Origin: UBA2658 sp964617335
GTDB taxonomy: Bacteria; Bacillota; Clostridia; Oscillospirales; Oscillospiraceae
DNA length: 64,000 nt
NCBI GenBank assembly: GCA_964617335.1
Contig: CAZTXG010000003.1
Span: 1 to 64,000 of the forward strand
Direction: 5' to 3'
Position 1 is the first letter of the stretch, and the number at the start of each line of letters is the position of its first letter. The translations under genes and the position numbers were made by a program. Positions 18,251 to 26,572 of this stretch are shown piece after piece. The notes under the pieces are model-generated. The model saw only the letters and a list, made by a program, of their open reading frames with translations, made no database searches and was not told the origin of the DNA.

Positions 18251-18443
18251 ATTTTATGCCCGATATAATTGCAACAGCCTATCCGTAAAGCTGTGCTGCC
18301 ATTGGCGGGATAAAATTTAGAAAAAATACCACGATGACGAATGCATTTAAAAAGACCCAAAAGGCCTATAAAGTCCAAACATATCTTCATCTTATAAATT
18401 ATATATTATATCTGATGAAATGGCAAATACTTAATAAGCTATT

Positions 18444-19565
18444 TTACATATTATTAAATATTTTAACCAGAGCATTAGCGGCATAACGCACCTGGGAAGC
18501 CGTATTAAAGGGAGAAAAGCTAAATCGAGCAGTTCCGCTTTCCAGTGTACCCGCTGTTTCGTGGGCGCAGGGTGAGCAGTGCAGCCCCGAGCGTATGCAA
18601 ATTCCCCCAGAGCCAAGCTTTTCGGCAAGCTCATCTGCTGAAAGCCTGTCAGAGCGCAGGGAAAGAACACCGGTTTGCATTTCAGGGTTGTCAGATATAA
18701 AAAGCTCAAGCTCCGGTATGGGTGAAATAAGCTTAGCAAAAAGCTCACGCAGCTTACGCTCATGGTCAAGAAGAGCCTTTTCAGAGCGGGATGCGATAAA
18801 TTTAACCCCCTCATAAAGCCCCGCAATGCCGGGGACATTGTGGGTTCCTGCCTCAAGCCTTTCTGGCAAAAAGTCCGGCATACTGTCAGAGGCGCTGTTG
18901 CTGCCTGTGCCGCCGAATAAAACAGGCCTTGTCTCAAAGTTGCACAGCAAAACACCGGTTCCCTGGGGGCCAAGCAGACCTTTGTGACCGGGCATGGCTA
19001 TAAAGGCGGCGTCAAGCTCCATTAGGTCAATAGGCAGAACACCGGCTGCCTGTGAAGCATCTATTATAAGAGGAACACCCCGCTTTTTGCACAGGGCAGA
19101 AATTTCCTTTATAGGCAGAATATAACCAAAAACATTAGAAACATAGGTGCAAACGGCACAGTCGGCTTTGTCCAGCAGCTCATCAAAGGCCAAAACCGCT
19201 TTTTGGGGAGAAAACAAAGGGGATCTGGCAACAGATATAGAGGCGTCAAGCCCGCGAAGGGGCCGTGTGACGGAATTGTGCTCATATCCCGATATAACTA
19301 CATTATCGCCGGTATTTACAAGAGAGTTTATTGCAATATTCAAGGCATGGGTGGCGCTTGAAGTAAATATAACATTTTCAGGCTCGCTGGCATTAAAATA
19401 ATCGGCAAGTAAAATTCTGGTGTCTAACACACAGTCTGCAGCAAGCATTGCCGGACGGTGGCAGCCTCTGCCGGGGCTTGCCATGGTGGCCATGGCCTTG
19501 TTTATGGCTTTTTGAACCGTGGGGGGCTTGTGCATAGATGTTGCGGCGCAGTCAAAATATATCAT
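18444..19565 (-). CDS. Class V aminotransferase, cysteine desulfurase family
   Basis: 373 aa. It starts MIYFDCAATS. The PLP lysine is in PGHKGLLGPQGTG, after the SASQAAGVLPID strand. The likely catalytic cysteine is in the loop SGLHCSPCAH near residue 335. This form is the short clostridial cysteine desulfurase-like subgroup, distinct from IscS and SufS. It would take sulfur (or selenium) from Cys (or Sec) as an enzyme-bound persulfide. Its start overlaps the DUF3343 stop as ATGA, so the two are coupled. Substrate and acceptor are not proven by sequence. Confidence 0.9.
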   Translation of the reverse strand: MIYFDCAATSMHKPPTVQKAINKAMATMASPGRGCHRPAMLAADCVLDTRILLADYFNASEPENVIFTSSATHALNIAINSLVNTGDNVVISGYEHNSVTRPLRGLDASISVARSPLFSPQKAVLAFDELLDKADCAVCTYVSNVFGYILPIKEISALCKKRGVPLIIDASQAAGVLPIDLMELDAAFIAMPGHKGLLGPQGTGVLLCNFETRPVLFGGTGSNSASDSMPDFLPERLEAGTHNVPGIAGLYEGVKFIASRSEKALLDHERKLRELFAKLISPIPELELFISDNPEMQTGVLSLRSDRLSADELAEKLGSGGICIRSGLHCSPCAHETAGTLESGTARFSFSPFNTASQVRYAANALVKIFNNM

Positions 19566-19816
19566 GAGTTTACCTCACTGACTGAACCGTCATGGGCCAT
19601 AACAAAAATTTTCGCGGGGCCAAGGCCCTCCTGACTTAGAATTCTAAGAGCTAAAGAAAGCTTGCTTTCAGAAATTTTTACACAATAACCGCAGCCTACA
19701 CCGCTTGCGCTTTTTGGCGCCTTAGTGATAACTGCGGTTATTCCCGCTTGCTCAAGCGCCCTTGAGGCTCTTTGCGCATAGGTAAGGGACCTGCACATGA
19801 GCAGATATTTCAGCAT
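19562..19816 (-). CDS. DUF3343 protein, putative sulfur/selenium carrier
   Basis: 84 aa from ATG 19816 (the longer frame to 19894 overlaps ispF and lacks a site). The sequence MLKYLLMCRSLTYAQRA, then GVGCGYCVKI, is the DUF3343 pattern. These small proteins are similar in outline to the C-terminal part of YedF. The CGYC pair could carry a persulfide or selenium. The cysteine desulfurase gene starts within its stop codon, which fits a donor-acceptor pair. That role is inference. Confidence 0.82.
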   Translation of the reverse strand: MLKYLLMCRSLTYAQRASRALEQAGITAVITKAPKSASGVGCGYCVKISESKLSLALRILSQEGLGPAKIFVMAHDGSVSEVNS

Positions 19817-19890
19817 AACTATCTTCCTTCCAAAGCAAAGTTTTGACCCAAGGGGTCTGGAATATCTTATGCTGAAATATAGACGCTTGT

Positions 19891-20361
19891 TCAATTATTT
19901 ATTAAGACTACACAGTGAGCGGCAATGCCCTGCCCTGCCCCTGTAAAGCCCAGATGCTCTTCCGTTGTGGCTTTTATATTAACATCGGCCAAAGCTAAAC
20001 CCAGAGCGGAAGCAATATTTTCTCGCATTTTTGGCATATAAGGCGAAAGCTTAGGTGACTGGGCAACTATAGTGGCGTCTATGTTTGAAACAGAATATCC
20101 AGCTTCGGAAAGCCTTTTACCCACAAGGCGCAAAAGCTCTATGCTGTCTGCGTCTTTATATTTTTCGTCTGTATCCGGAAACATTTGGCCGATATCTCCA
20201 AAGCCGCCGGCGCCCAAAAGAGCATCAATAACAGCGTGGCTTAAAACATCTGCATCGGAATGGCCATAAAGGCCTTTTTCAAAGGGGATGTGAACTCCGC
20301 CTAGGATAAGGCGTCTGCCTTCAGTAAGCCTGTGAACATCATAGCCCTGACCTATGCGCAT
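19891..20361 (-). CDS. ispF: 2-C-methyl-D-erythritol 2,4-cyclodiphosphate synthase
   Basis: 156 aa from ATG 20361, the normal length. Metal-binding GYDVHRL and GHSDADVLSHAVIDALLGA are present, and a C-terminal ATTEEHLGFTG. Fifth enzyme of the non-mevalonate isoprenoid pathway. It begins 4 bases after the ispD stop. A longer frame to 20427 would overlap ispD and add unrelated residues. Confidence 0.96.
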   Translation of the reverse strand: MRIGQGYDVHRLTEGRRLILGGVHIPFEKGLYGHSDADVLSHAVIDALLGAGGFGDIGQMFPDTDEKYKDADSIELLRLVGKRLSEAGYSVSNIDATIVAQSPKLSPYMPKMRENIASALGLALADVNIKATTEEHLGFTGAGQGIAAHCVVLINN

Positions 20362-20365
20362 GGCC

Positions 20366-21112
20366 TCACCTGTCTTTCCCAGCCGAAGCAAGGCGCTCAC
20401 GGCGATAATTAAGTATGGTTTCCGCAAGCATAAGGTCCAGCGGAGTGGTTATTTTTATGTTTTCCTCACTGCCGGAGGATATAAAAACAGGAACACCCAA
20501 AATTTCAAGAGCCTGGGCATCGTCATATATGCTAAGCTCCTTTTGCAAGGCATTTGTGAGGGCGCCTTTTATAAGCTCCGGAACAAAAACCTGAGGAGTC
20601 TGTATGTTAAACACCGAGCCGCGATCCGGCGTTTGCCTAACCTGATAGCCGGAAGTAAGCTTAACCGTATCCTTTGCGGCAACGGCAGGCACAGCCGCCA
20701 TGTTAAGCTCTGCCATTCGGATTGCCTCAGTTATTATTTTCACTGTAACAAGGGGCCTTGCCCCGTCGTGTATGGCAATTAGTTTTGTTTTCGGATCTGT
20801 TTCCGAAACGCCGCTTAAGGCAGATTCAAGTCTTGTTTCACCGCCGCATAAAACCTTTGTTGCCTTTGTAATATTATATTTATCGCAAAGCTCGGAAACC
20901 TGTAATATTTTTTCTTCAGCGGTGACGACTATGATTTCACTTATAAGGGGGCAGGCCTGAAAGCTTGAAAGGCTGTATGCCAAAACAGGAATCCCCCTAA
21001 GCCGGGCAAATATTTTATCTCCGCCGAAGCGGCTGCCGGAGCCGGCGGCAAGAATTACGGCGGAGCAAAGAGGATTTTTCTTCTGGGGTATAATAAAGTT
21101 TCGTAGGGACAT
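20366..21112 (-). CDS. ispD: 2-C-methyl-D-erythritol 4-phosphate cytidylyltransferase
   Basis: 248 aa from ATG 21112 behind GGAGGTAGCT. Nucleotide-binding AVILAAGSGSRFGGDK, and HDGARPLVT. Third enzyme of the non-mevalonate pathway, adjacent to ispF as in many bacteria. The third gene of this pathway in the window, ispH, is at 21.9-24.0 kb in the next transcription unit. Confidence 0.95.
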   Translation of the reverse strand: MSLRNFIIPQKKNPLCSAVILAAGSGSRFGGDKIFARLRGIPVLAYSLSSFQACPLISEIIVVTAEEKILQVSELCDKYNITKATKVLCGGETRLESALSGVSETDPKTKLIAIHDGARPLVTVKIITEAIRMAELNMAAVPAVAAKDTVKLTSGYQVRQTPDRGSVFNIQTPQVFVPELIKGALTNALQKELSIYDDAQALEILGVPVFISSGSEENIKITTPLDLMLAETILNYRRERLASAGKDR

Positions 21113-21139
21113 AGCTACCTCCGAATAGTTCTGGACACG

Positions 21140-21180
21140 AAAACGGGCGTGCCGGCAAAACAATAGACTGCCGCCGCCCG
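21140..21180 (-). terminator. Hairpin after carD, possible partial terminator
   Basis: CGGGCG (21144-21149) pairs with CGCCCG (21175-21180), with TGCCG/CGGCA extending the stem. The minus-strand tail is TTTTCG. It lies in the carD-ispD gap, so it may reduce rather than end read-through into ispD. Confidence 0.55.
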
Positions 21181-21196
21181 TCTTTATGTGTGAATT

Positions 21197-21673
21197 TTAA
21201 GAAATTGCGGTACAGATACGCTTTTCAACATCCTCATAGCTGGAGCTTTCAGAAAGGACAATTTCAGATATAAGTATCTGCTTTGCCGAGTGCAGCATTT
21301 TCCTTTCTCCTGTGGAAAGGCCTCTGTCACTTTCACGAATCATAAGTCCTTTTATAACGGCTGCAACCTCCATCAAATCCCCGCTTTTGATTTTGATCAT
21401 ATTTTCACGGTAGCGCTTGTTCCAGTTTTGAGTCATGTTAATCTCTATGTCTGAAAAAGCGTTTATGATCTTTTCCGCCTCCTCGGGGCAGACAATGGGC
21501 CTCACACCGATGCTTTCGGTGGCATCGACAGGTATCATAACCTGCATATCACCGGCCGGAAGCTTAAGCGAATAATATTCTCTTTCAGAGCCGTCGACCA
21601 TGCGTGTTACTATGCTGTCAATTATACCGGCGCCGTGCATAGGATGCGCAATACGGTCTCCCACGCTGAACAA
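21197..21673 (-). CDS. CarD/CdnL-family RNA polymerase-binding regulator
   Basis: 158 aa. MFSVGDRIAHPMHGAGIID and the following Tudor-like strands are typical of the CarD/TRCF RNAP-interacting domain, with a helical C-terminal DNA-binding part. Such proteins stabilise open promoter complexes. The start is TTG 21673 behind GGGAGGGG. It has a clear promoter and heads the ispD-ispF-DUF3343-desulfurase unit. Confidence 0.93.
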   Translation of the reverse strand: MFSVGDRIAHPMHGAGIIDSIVTRMVDGSEREYYSLKLPAGDMQVMIPVDATESIGVRPIVCPEEAEKIINAFSDIEINMTQNWNKRYRENMIKIKSGDLMEVAAVIKGLMIRESDRGLSTGERKMLHSAKQILISEIVLSESSSYEDVEKRICTAIS

Positions 21674-21726
21674 TTGAAATCCCCTCCCATCTTTTTTAAA
21701 AACGCAAATTTAGTATTCATATAATC

Positions 21727-21755
21727 ATTATACACGAAATAAAAAATTTTAGCAA
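21727..21755 (-). promoter_or_regulatory. Promoter of carD
   Basis: Minus strand: -35 TTGCTA (21750-21755), 17-base spacer, -10 TATAAT (21727-21732), about 54 bases before the TTG start. Confidence 0.75.
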
Positions 21756-21856
21756 GGAACTTATGCAAAAAACTGTAATATATAATACTTTGAGATAAAA
21801 ATCAAGTCTAATATTACTATTTTGCAAAAGGTTCATAATGTGTACATAAAGTTAGA

Positions 21857-21902
21857 TAAAAAAGCAATCCACCCGAAGATTAAGATGGTTCGGGCGGATT
21901 GC
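21857..21902 (-). terminator. Terminator after ispH-rpsA
   Basis: A 14-bp stem with one mismatch (21864-21877 with 21889-21902) is followed on the minus strand by TTTTTT (21857-21863). It begins 24 bases after the stop codon. Confidence 0.9.
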
Positions 21903-21926
21903 TCTTTAAATTATGTTGAAAAGTTC

Positions 21927-24032
21927 TTATTCAGCTTTATTCGGCTCAGAGTCGGGGGCTATTCCGGTGGCCTCTCCTGCTTCGGAAACCTCGTATACAA
22001 GAGCGTCAGGCTCAGAGTTTGGAGCAACTTCCGCTACATCGTTATTATCAGGCTCAGCCTTCGGAGCTGGCTCAGAAAGAGCACGGATGCTAAGGGATAT
22101 CTTCTGCTTTTCATTGTCGATATCGGTTATCTTAACATCTGCTACATCACCGACAGATAAAACCTCGTCAGGCTTGCCAATGCGGCGGTTTGAAATCTGG
22201 GAGATGTGTATAAGCCCGTCTACACCGGGGATAACCTCGGCAAAGGCGCCAAAGGGCATAAGCTTAACAATTTTAACGCTGGCAACATCGCCGACATTAT
22301 AATTGCTGACAAATTTTGTCCAGGGGTTGCCGTCCGGATCTTTGTATCCAAGAGATATCTTGCGGTTTTCCTTGTCAAAGTTAATAACATATACGTCAAT
22401 AACATCACCGACAGAAAGAACATCATCGGGCTGCTTTATACGGTTCCAGCTGAGTTCGGAAACGTGAACCATGCCGTCTATGCCGCCAATGTCCACAAAA
22501 GCGCCATAGCCTGTGAGGGACTTAACGGTTCCCGTGTAATACTTGCCAATTTCGATTTCGTTCCAGATTTTCTCCGCACGCTCTCGACGCTCGTCCCTTA
22601 ATACGGCACGAATACTTCCCACAACACGGCGGCGGCTGCGGTTGACCTCTGTTATCTTAAGGCGAACCTTCTGCTTTAACAGCTCGCTCATTTCAGCATC
22701 CTTGCCAAGGCCTGTCTGAGATGCGGGAACAAATACACGAACACCCTTGACTGTAACGACAATACCGCCCCTGTTGTCCTCTGTAACCATACCTTCAAGG
22801 ACAGTGCCGCTTTCGCAGGCTTCTTCAACGATTGTCCAGGTTTTTATAGCGTCAAGACGCTTTTTAGAGAGCATAACAGTGCCCTCAATATCATTGACCC
22901 TTACAACACAGGCTTCAATGCTGTCGCCCACCTTAACCAAGTCGTTTATGGAAACGTCCGTGTCGTCTGTAAATTCGGAGACAGGAATATAACCGGAGTG
23001 CTTTGTACCAAGGTCTACGCTAATTTCGGTGGGGGTGATGGCCGCTACTATACCGGTTACCGTATCTCCGTTATATATAGTCTTGATAGAATCCTCCAGC
23101 ATTTGATCAAAGGACATTTCAGCCTCCGGCACGGGAGCTTCCTCCTCTATCTTGTTTGCTGCGGCTTCTTCAACTTTAATTTCATCAGTCATGGTTTGTT
23201 TTACCTCCTTTATAATCCATGCAGGCGTTGATGCTCCGGCGGTGATGCCAATAGTGTCGGCTTTGTCAAATGCGGAAAGATTAAGCTCCTTCGCCGAGGC
23301 GATAAATTGAACATTTTCACAATGCTCTGAGCATATCTCCGCAAGATGAACGCTGTTAGCGCTGCTTTTGGAGCCGATAACCACCATTGCGCCGCACAAA
23401 GCGGATAGCTTTGCTGCATCATTTTGCCTAATGGATGTAGCACTACATATTGTATCAAATATTTTAACATTTGTACACAGTTTTTTGAGAATTATTTTAG
23501 TACCCTCAAGAATACCTTGAGTTTGAGTGGTTTGAAACACAAAACTCATGGGTTTATGTCTGTTTTCCGGAGCGGAAAGCAGCCAGCTTTCAAGCTCTTC
23601 CGGGTCTTTAAATACCAAAGACTGCCTGCACCATCCTTGTATGGCCTTTATTTCCGGATGAGCCTGCTTTCCCATTATAACAGGAAGCCTGCCCTCACGC
23701 TCGGCCTTGGCCACAAGCTCATGTATATGGGAAACCTTCGGACAGGTGGCGTCATATATCCCAATGCCCTTTTGCTCCAGCTGTTCATAATCGGAGGGGG
23801 AAGCACCGTGGGATCTTATTAAAACCTTGGCTCCTTCCGGAACTTCTTCTACACTATTAGCCACAGACAGACCCTTTTCCCTAAGGGCATCTACAACAAA
23901 GCTGTTATGTATAAGCTCTCCCAAGCTATAGCAGGGCACCTGTGAAGTTTCCAGAAGCTTCTCGGCCATTTTTACCGAGCGGCTTACTCCAAAGCAAAAG
24001 CCCGCACTTTTGGCTACTATAAGTTTTTTCAT
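21927..24032 (-). CDS. ispH: Fused HMBPP reductase and S1-type RNA-binding protein
   Basis: 701 aa, two proteins in one frame. Residues 1-280 are IspH, with the three iron-sulfur cysteines C13 (SAGFCFGV), C97 (DATCPKV) and C196 (FDTICSATS). Residues 281-315 are an acidic linker. Four S1 repeats follow at about 319-388, 405-470, 489-558 and 575-645, then an acidic tail. IspH makes IPP and DMAPP; the S1 part resembles ribosomal protein S1 of Firmicutes. The fusion is known in Clostridia. The start is an ATGA overlap with plsC. Confidence 0.95.
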   Translation of the reverse strand: MKKLIVAKSAGFCFGVSRSVKMAEKLLETSQVPCYSLGELIHNSFVVDALREKGLSVANSVEEVPEGAKVLIRSHGASPSDYEQLEQKGIGIYDATCPKVSHIHELVAKAEREGRLPVIMGKQAHPEIKAIQGWCRQSLVFKDPEELESWLLSAPENRHKPMSFVFQTTQTQGILEGTKIILKKLCTNVKIFDTICSATSIRQNDAAKLSALCGAMVVIGSKSSANSVHLAEICSEHCENVQFIASAKELNLSAFDKADTIGITAGASTPAWIIKEVKQTMTDEIKVEEAAANKIEEEAPVPEAEMSFDQMLEDSIKTIYNGDTVTGIVAAITPTEISVDLGTKHSGYIPVSEFTDDTDVSINDLVKVGDSIEACVVRVNDIEGTVMLSKKRLDAIKTWTIVEEACESGTVLEGMVTEDNRGGIVVTVKGVRVFVPASQTGLGKDAEMSELLKQKVRLKITEVNRSRRRVVGSIRAVLRDERRERAEKIWNEIEIGKYYTGTVKSLTGYGAFVDIGGIDGMVHVSELSWNRIKQPDDVLSVGDVIDVYVINFDKENRKISLGYKDPDGNPWTKFVSNYNVGDVASVKIVKLMPFGAFAEVIPGVDGLIHISQISNRRIGKPDEVLSVGDVADVKITDIDNEKQKISLSIRALSEPAPKAEPDNNDVAEVAPNSEPDALVYEVSEAGEATGIAPDSEPNKAE

Positions 24033-24607
24033 CCTTTGGGCTCCAGTTCAAAAATGCTGTCCATAAGCTTTCCCACCAACATCTCATAGTTTTTATCCGG
24101 CGGGATTTCCACCATATAGGGGATACCTATTACAAGCCTTGTGAGATGAAAAATCTTCCTGCCGGGGGTGAGGTGTATGGGAAGTATAGGAACCTTAGTT
24201 TTTGCGGCTATACGGATGGCTCCCGTTTTCGCCTCAACAGATTCCTCCGGGCTGACCCTTGTGCCTTCCGGAAACATCATAACCATGTCGCCGCTTTTAA
24301 GGTATTTCATGGTGGTGCGGATGGAAGAAATATCCGGCTCCCCTCGAGATACTGGAAAAACACAAAGAGCACTAAGAATGCTTTTTAATATCGGGATAGA
24401 AAACAGCTCTGCCTTTGCCATAAAATTTAGCCGGCAGTTTATTCCAAAGGCATAGGCAATTAAAATGGGATCTAGGGAGCTTGTGTGGTTTGCGCAAACT
24501 ATGGCAGGACCTTTGGGGATATTTTCCTTGCCCTTTACCCTAAGGGGGACCAAAATCCGCTGAACAGGCAGAAAAATAGCGTAAATAAACTTAAACCAAA
24601 ATCTCAT
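24029..24607 (-). CDS. plsC: 1-acyl-sn-glycerol-3-phosphate acyltransferase
   Basis: 192 aa. Acyltransferase motifs NHTSSLDP (catalytic NHxxxxD) and FPEGTR are in order. It makes phosphatidic acid at the membrane. Both ends overlap neighbours through ATGA junctions (cmk upstream, ispH downstream), giving a tightly coupled cmk-plsC-ispH/rpsA unit. Confidence 0.93.
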   Translation of the reverse strand: MRFWFKFIYAIFLPVQRILVPLRVKGKENIPKGPAIVCANHTSSLDPILIAYAFGINCRLNFMAKAELFSIPILKSILSALCVFPVSRGEPDISSIRTTMKYLKSGDMVMMFPEGTRVSPEESVEAKTGAIRIAAKTKVPILPIHLTPGRKIFHLTRLVIGIPYMVEIPPDKNYEMLVGKLMDSIFELEPKG

Positions 24608-25284
24608 GTCGGTGTGTTCTCCCGAATTAAATTACAAATTATATCAAAACTTTTGGAAAGGCTGTTTCCAGTAGTGTCCAATATAATGGCGCCTTCCGCA
24701 GGACGCAGAGGGGCAACAGCCCTGCTGCTGTCATTTTTGTCTCTATACTCAATGTCCTTCAGCACCTCATCATAATTTGCGGAAATGCCCCGAAGTAAAA
24801 GCTCATCATACCGTCGCCTTGCCCGCTCTGCCGCATCGGCTGTGAGGAAAATCTTCACATCCGCATCCGGTAAAACAACAGTTCCTATATCACGTCCGTC
24901 CATGATGACACTGTTTTCCAAAGCCAGGTTTCGTTGCATTTCAAGAAGAAAGGCCCTCACTTCCGGAATAGCGGAAACGTCAGAGGCATAGATGGAGATT
25001 TCCGGCTGCCTTATCTCGTCGGTTACGTCAAGGCCGTTTAAAAACATACGCTGAAGCCCGTTTGTATCATAGCTCATGCTTATTTTTATACTGCTTAAAA
25101 GTTCTGTAACAGCGCCGGAATCTGTGGACTTTATCTCGGCATTTTTTACGGCAAGGCCGACACTGCGGTAAATTGCGCCGGTGTCCACATATAAAAAACC
25201 CAGTTTTTCAGCACACATTTTGGCAAGGGTACTTTTGCCGGCTCCCGAAGGGCCGTCGATTGCAACAGAATAGTATTTCGTCAT
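24604..25284 (-). CDS. cmk: Cytidylate kinase
   Basis: 226 aa from ATG 25284, which gives the normal N-terminus MTKYYSVAIDGPSGAGKST with its P-loop. MDGRDIGTVVLPDAD and the RAxRR lid (AERARRRYDE) follow. It phosphorylates CMP and dCMP. The frame extends 42 codons further upstream into the previous gene without homology, so I reject that start. The cmk-plsC-S1 order is common in Firmicutes. Confidence 0.95.
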   Translation of the reverse strand: MTKYYSVAIDGPSGAGKSTLAKMCAEKLGFLYVDTGAIYRSVGLAVKNAEIKSTDSGAVTELLSSIKISMSYDTNGLQRMFLNGLDVTDEIRQPEISIYASDVSAIPEVRAFLLEMQRNLALENSVIMDGRDIGTVVLPDADVKIFLTADAAERARRRYDELLLRGISANYDEVLKDIEYRDKNDSSRAVAPLRPAEGAIILDTTGNSLSKSFDIICNLIRENTPT

Positions 25285-25324
25285 GCTGCATTTCCTTTCA
25301 GAGGTGAAAGATTTGTGTAAAAAT

Positions 25325-26572
25325 TTATGATAAAAGTATGGCCTTTGCAGCGGCATAGGCCGTGGACCAGGCGATTTGAAGATTGAAACCGCCGGTATAG
25401 GCGTCAACATCTATTATCTCGCCTGAAAAATAAAGACCGCTTATAAGCTTAGACTCCATGGTTTTGGGGTTTATTTCCTTAACAGAAACACCGCCGGAGG
25501 TGATTATAGCCTCGTCAATAGGCCTTTTTTCTCTTATATGAACGGGAAAATTTTTAAAAAGATCTACAAGAGCCTGCCGCTGTTGTTTTGTTATGGAGTT
25601 TACCTTCAAGTCCTCCGGTATGCCGGAAAGCCCAACAAGAACGGGAACCATCGACGAAGCGGCAAGGTCAGAAAGGGCATTTTTAAACTCACGGTTTGTG
25701 TATTTCGCAAAGTCACGAAGTATACGCTCGTCAAGCTGCTTTTCAGAAAGAGCCGGCTTTAAGTCTATGGAAAGCCTATAGGCACTCATATCCTTTCCTG
25801 TCATATGGCAGGAGGCTGAAAGCACCAAAGGCCCGCTTATGCCAAAATGGGTAAAAATCATTTCTCCAAGTTCTTCGTAAACAAGGCCGCCTTTTTCATT
25901 ACGAAGGCTTAGTTTTACATTTTTAAGGGAAAATCCCTGCATCTCGGCACAATATGCATCATCACAAACTAAAGGAACCAAAGAGGGGCAAGGCTCTTTA
26001 ATAGTATGACCGAGAGAGGCTGCAATACCATAGCCCTCCCCTGTGGAGCCCGTGCCCGGATAGCCCATGCCCCCTGTACATAAAAGAACACGGGAGCAGA
26101 AAATTTCTCCGACATCTGTCACAACAGAGCAAACAGCGCCGGCGGTCTCGTCTGTTTTTACAGACAGAGCACGTCCCCGAAGCCACTTAGCTCCGTTTTT
26201 TATGGCAAAGCCTTCAAGGGCCTTTGCCGCGTCATGGGCACTGTCACTTTCGGGAAAAACTCTGTTTCCCCTTTCGGTTTTAAGGGGAAGACCGAGGCTT
26301 TCAAAATGAGCCATGGCATCCGCCGGTGAAAAGCCGTTTAAACAGCTCATGAGAAACTTGCCGTTTCTTGGAACACTTTCAAGAAACTGACGGGTATCGC
26401 AGTTGTTTGTTAAATTGCAGCGGCCCTTGCCTGTTATGCGAAGTTTTTTTCCGAGAAGCTTGTTCGGCTCCAAGATAAGAGTTTTCACCCCGCCTTTAGC
26501 AAGAACACCTGCGGCAAAAAGCCCTGCCGCCCCGCCGCCTATAATTACGGTATCAGTTTTCTGTATTTTCAT
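25325..26572 (-). CDS. FAD-dependent oxidoreductase of the HI0933/BaiN family
   Basis: 415 aa from ATG 26572 behind TGAGGT. Rossmann motif IIGGGAAGLFAAGVLA at the N-terminus, GKGRCNLTN (family signature), LLCTGGMGYPGTGSTGEG in the middle, and a C-terminal GEIIDVDAYTGGFNLQIAWSTAYAAA that contacts FAD. The family includes BaiN, implicated in bile-acid C7 reduction, but most members are uncharacterised and the bile-acid role should not be assumed. The start overlaps the regulator gene upstream by 20 bases. Confidence 0.9.
   Translation of the reverse strand: MKIQKTDTVIIGGGAAGLFAAGVLAKGGVKTLILEPNKLLGKKLRITGKGRCNLTNNCDTRQFLESVPRNGKFLMSCLNGFSPADAMAHFESLGLPLKTERGNRVFPESDSAHDAAKALEGFAIKNGAKWLRGRALSVKTDETAGAVCSVVTDVGEIFCSRVLLCTGGMGYPGTGSTGEGYGIAASLGHTIKEPCPSLVPLVCDDAYCAEMQGFSLKNVKLSLRNEKGGLVYEELGEMIFTHFGISGPLVLSASCHMTGKDMSAYRLSIDLKPALSEKQLDERILRDFAKYTNREFKNALSDLAASSMVPVLVGLSGIPEDLKVNSITKQQRQALVDLFKNFPVHIREKRPIDEAIITSGGVSVKEINPKTMESKLISGLYFSGEIIDVDAYTGGFNLQIAWSTAYAAAKAILLS

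Noticed and set aside
18166..18443. Possible small gene or RNA in the gap between cdaA and the desulfurase gene
   Set aside because: The 74-codon frame there has no site and no homology-like pattern; only a terminator-like hairpin is supported.
19817..19894. Longer N-terminus for the DUF3343 protein
   Set aside because: It overlaps ispF, has no ribosome-binding site, and the family begins at MLKYLLM-like sequence.
25325..26572. Bile-acid reductase function for the BaiN-like protein
   Set aside because: The family is broad and mostly uncharacterised, and no other bai gene is in the window.
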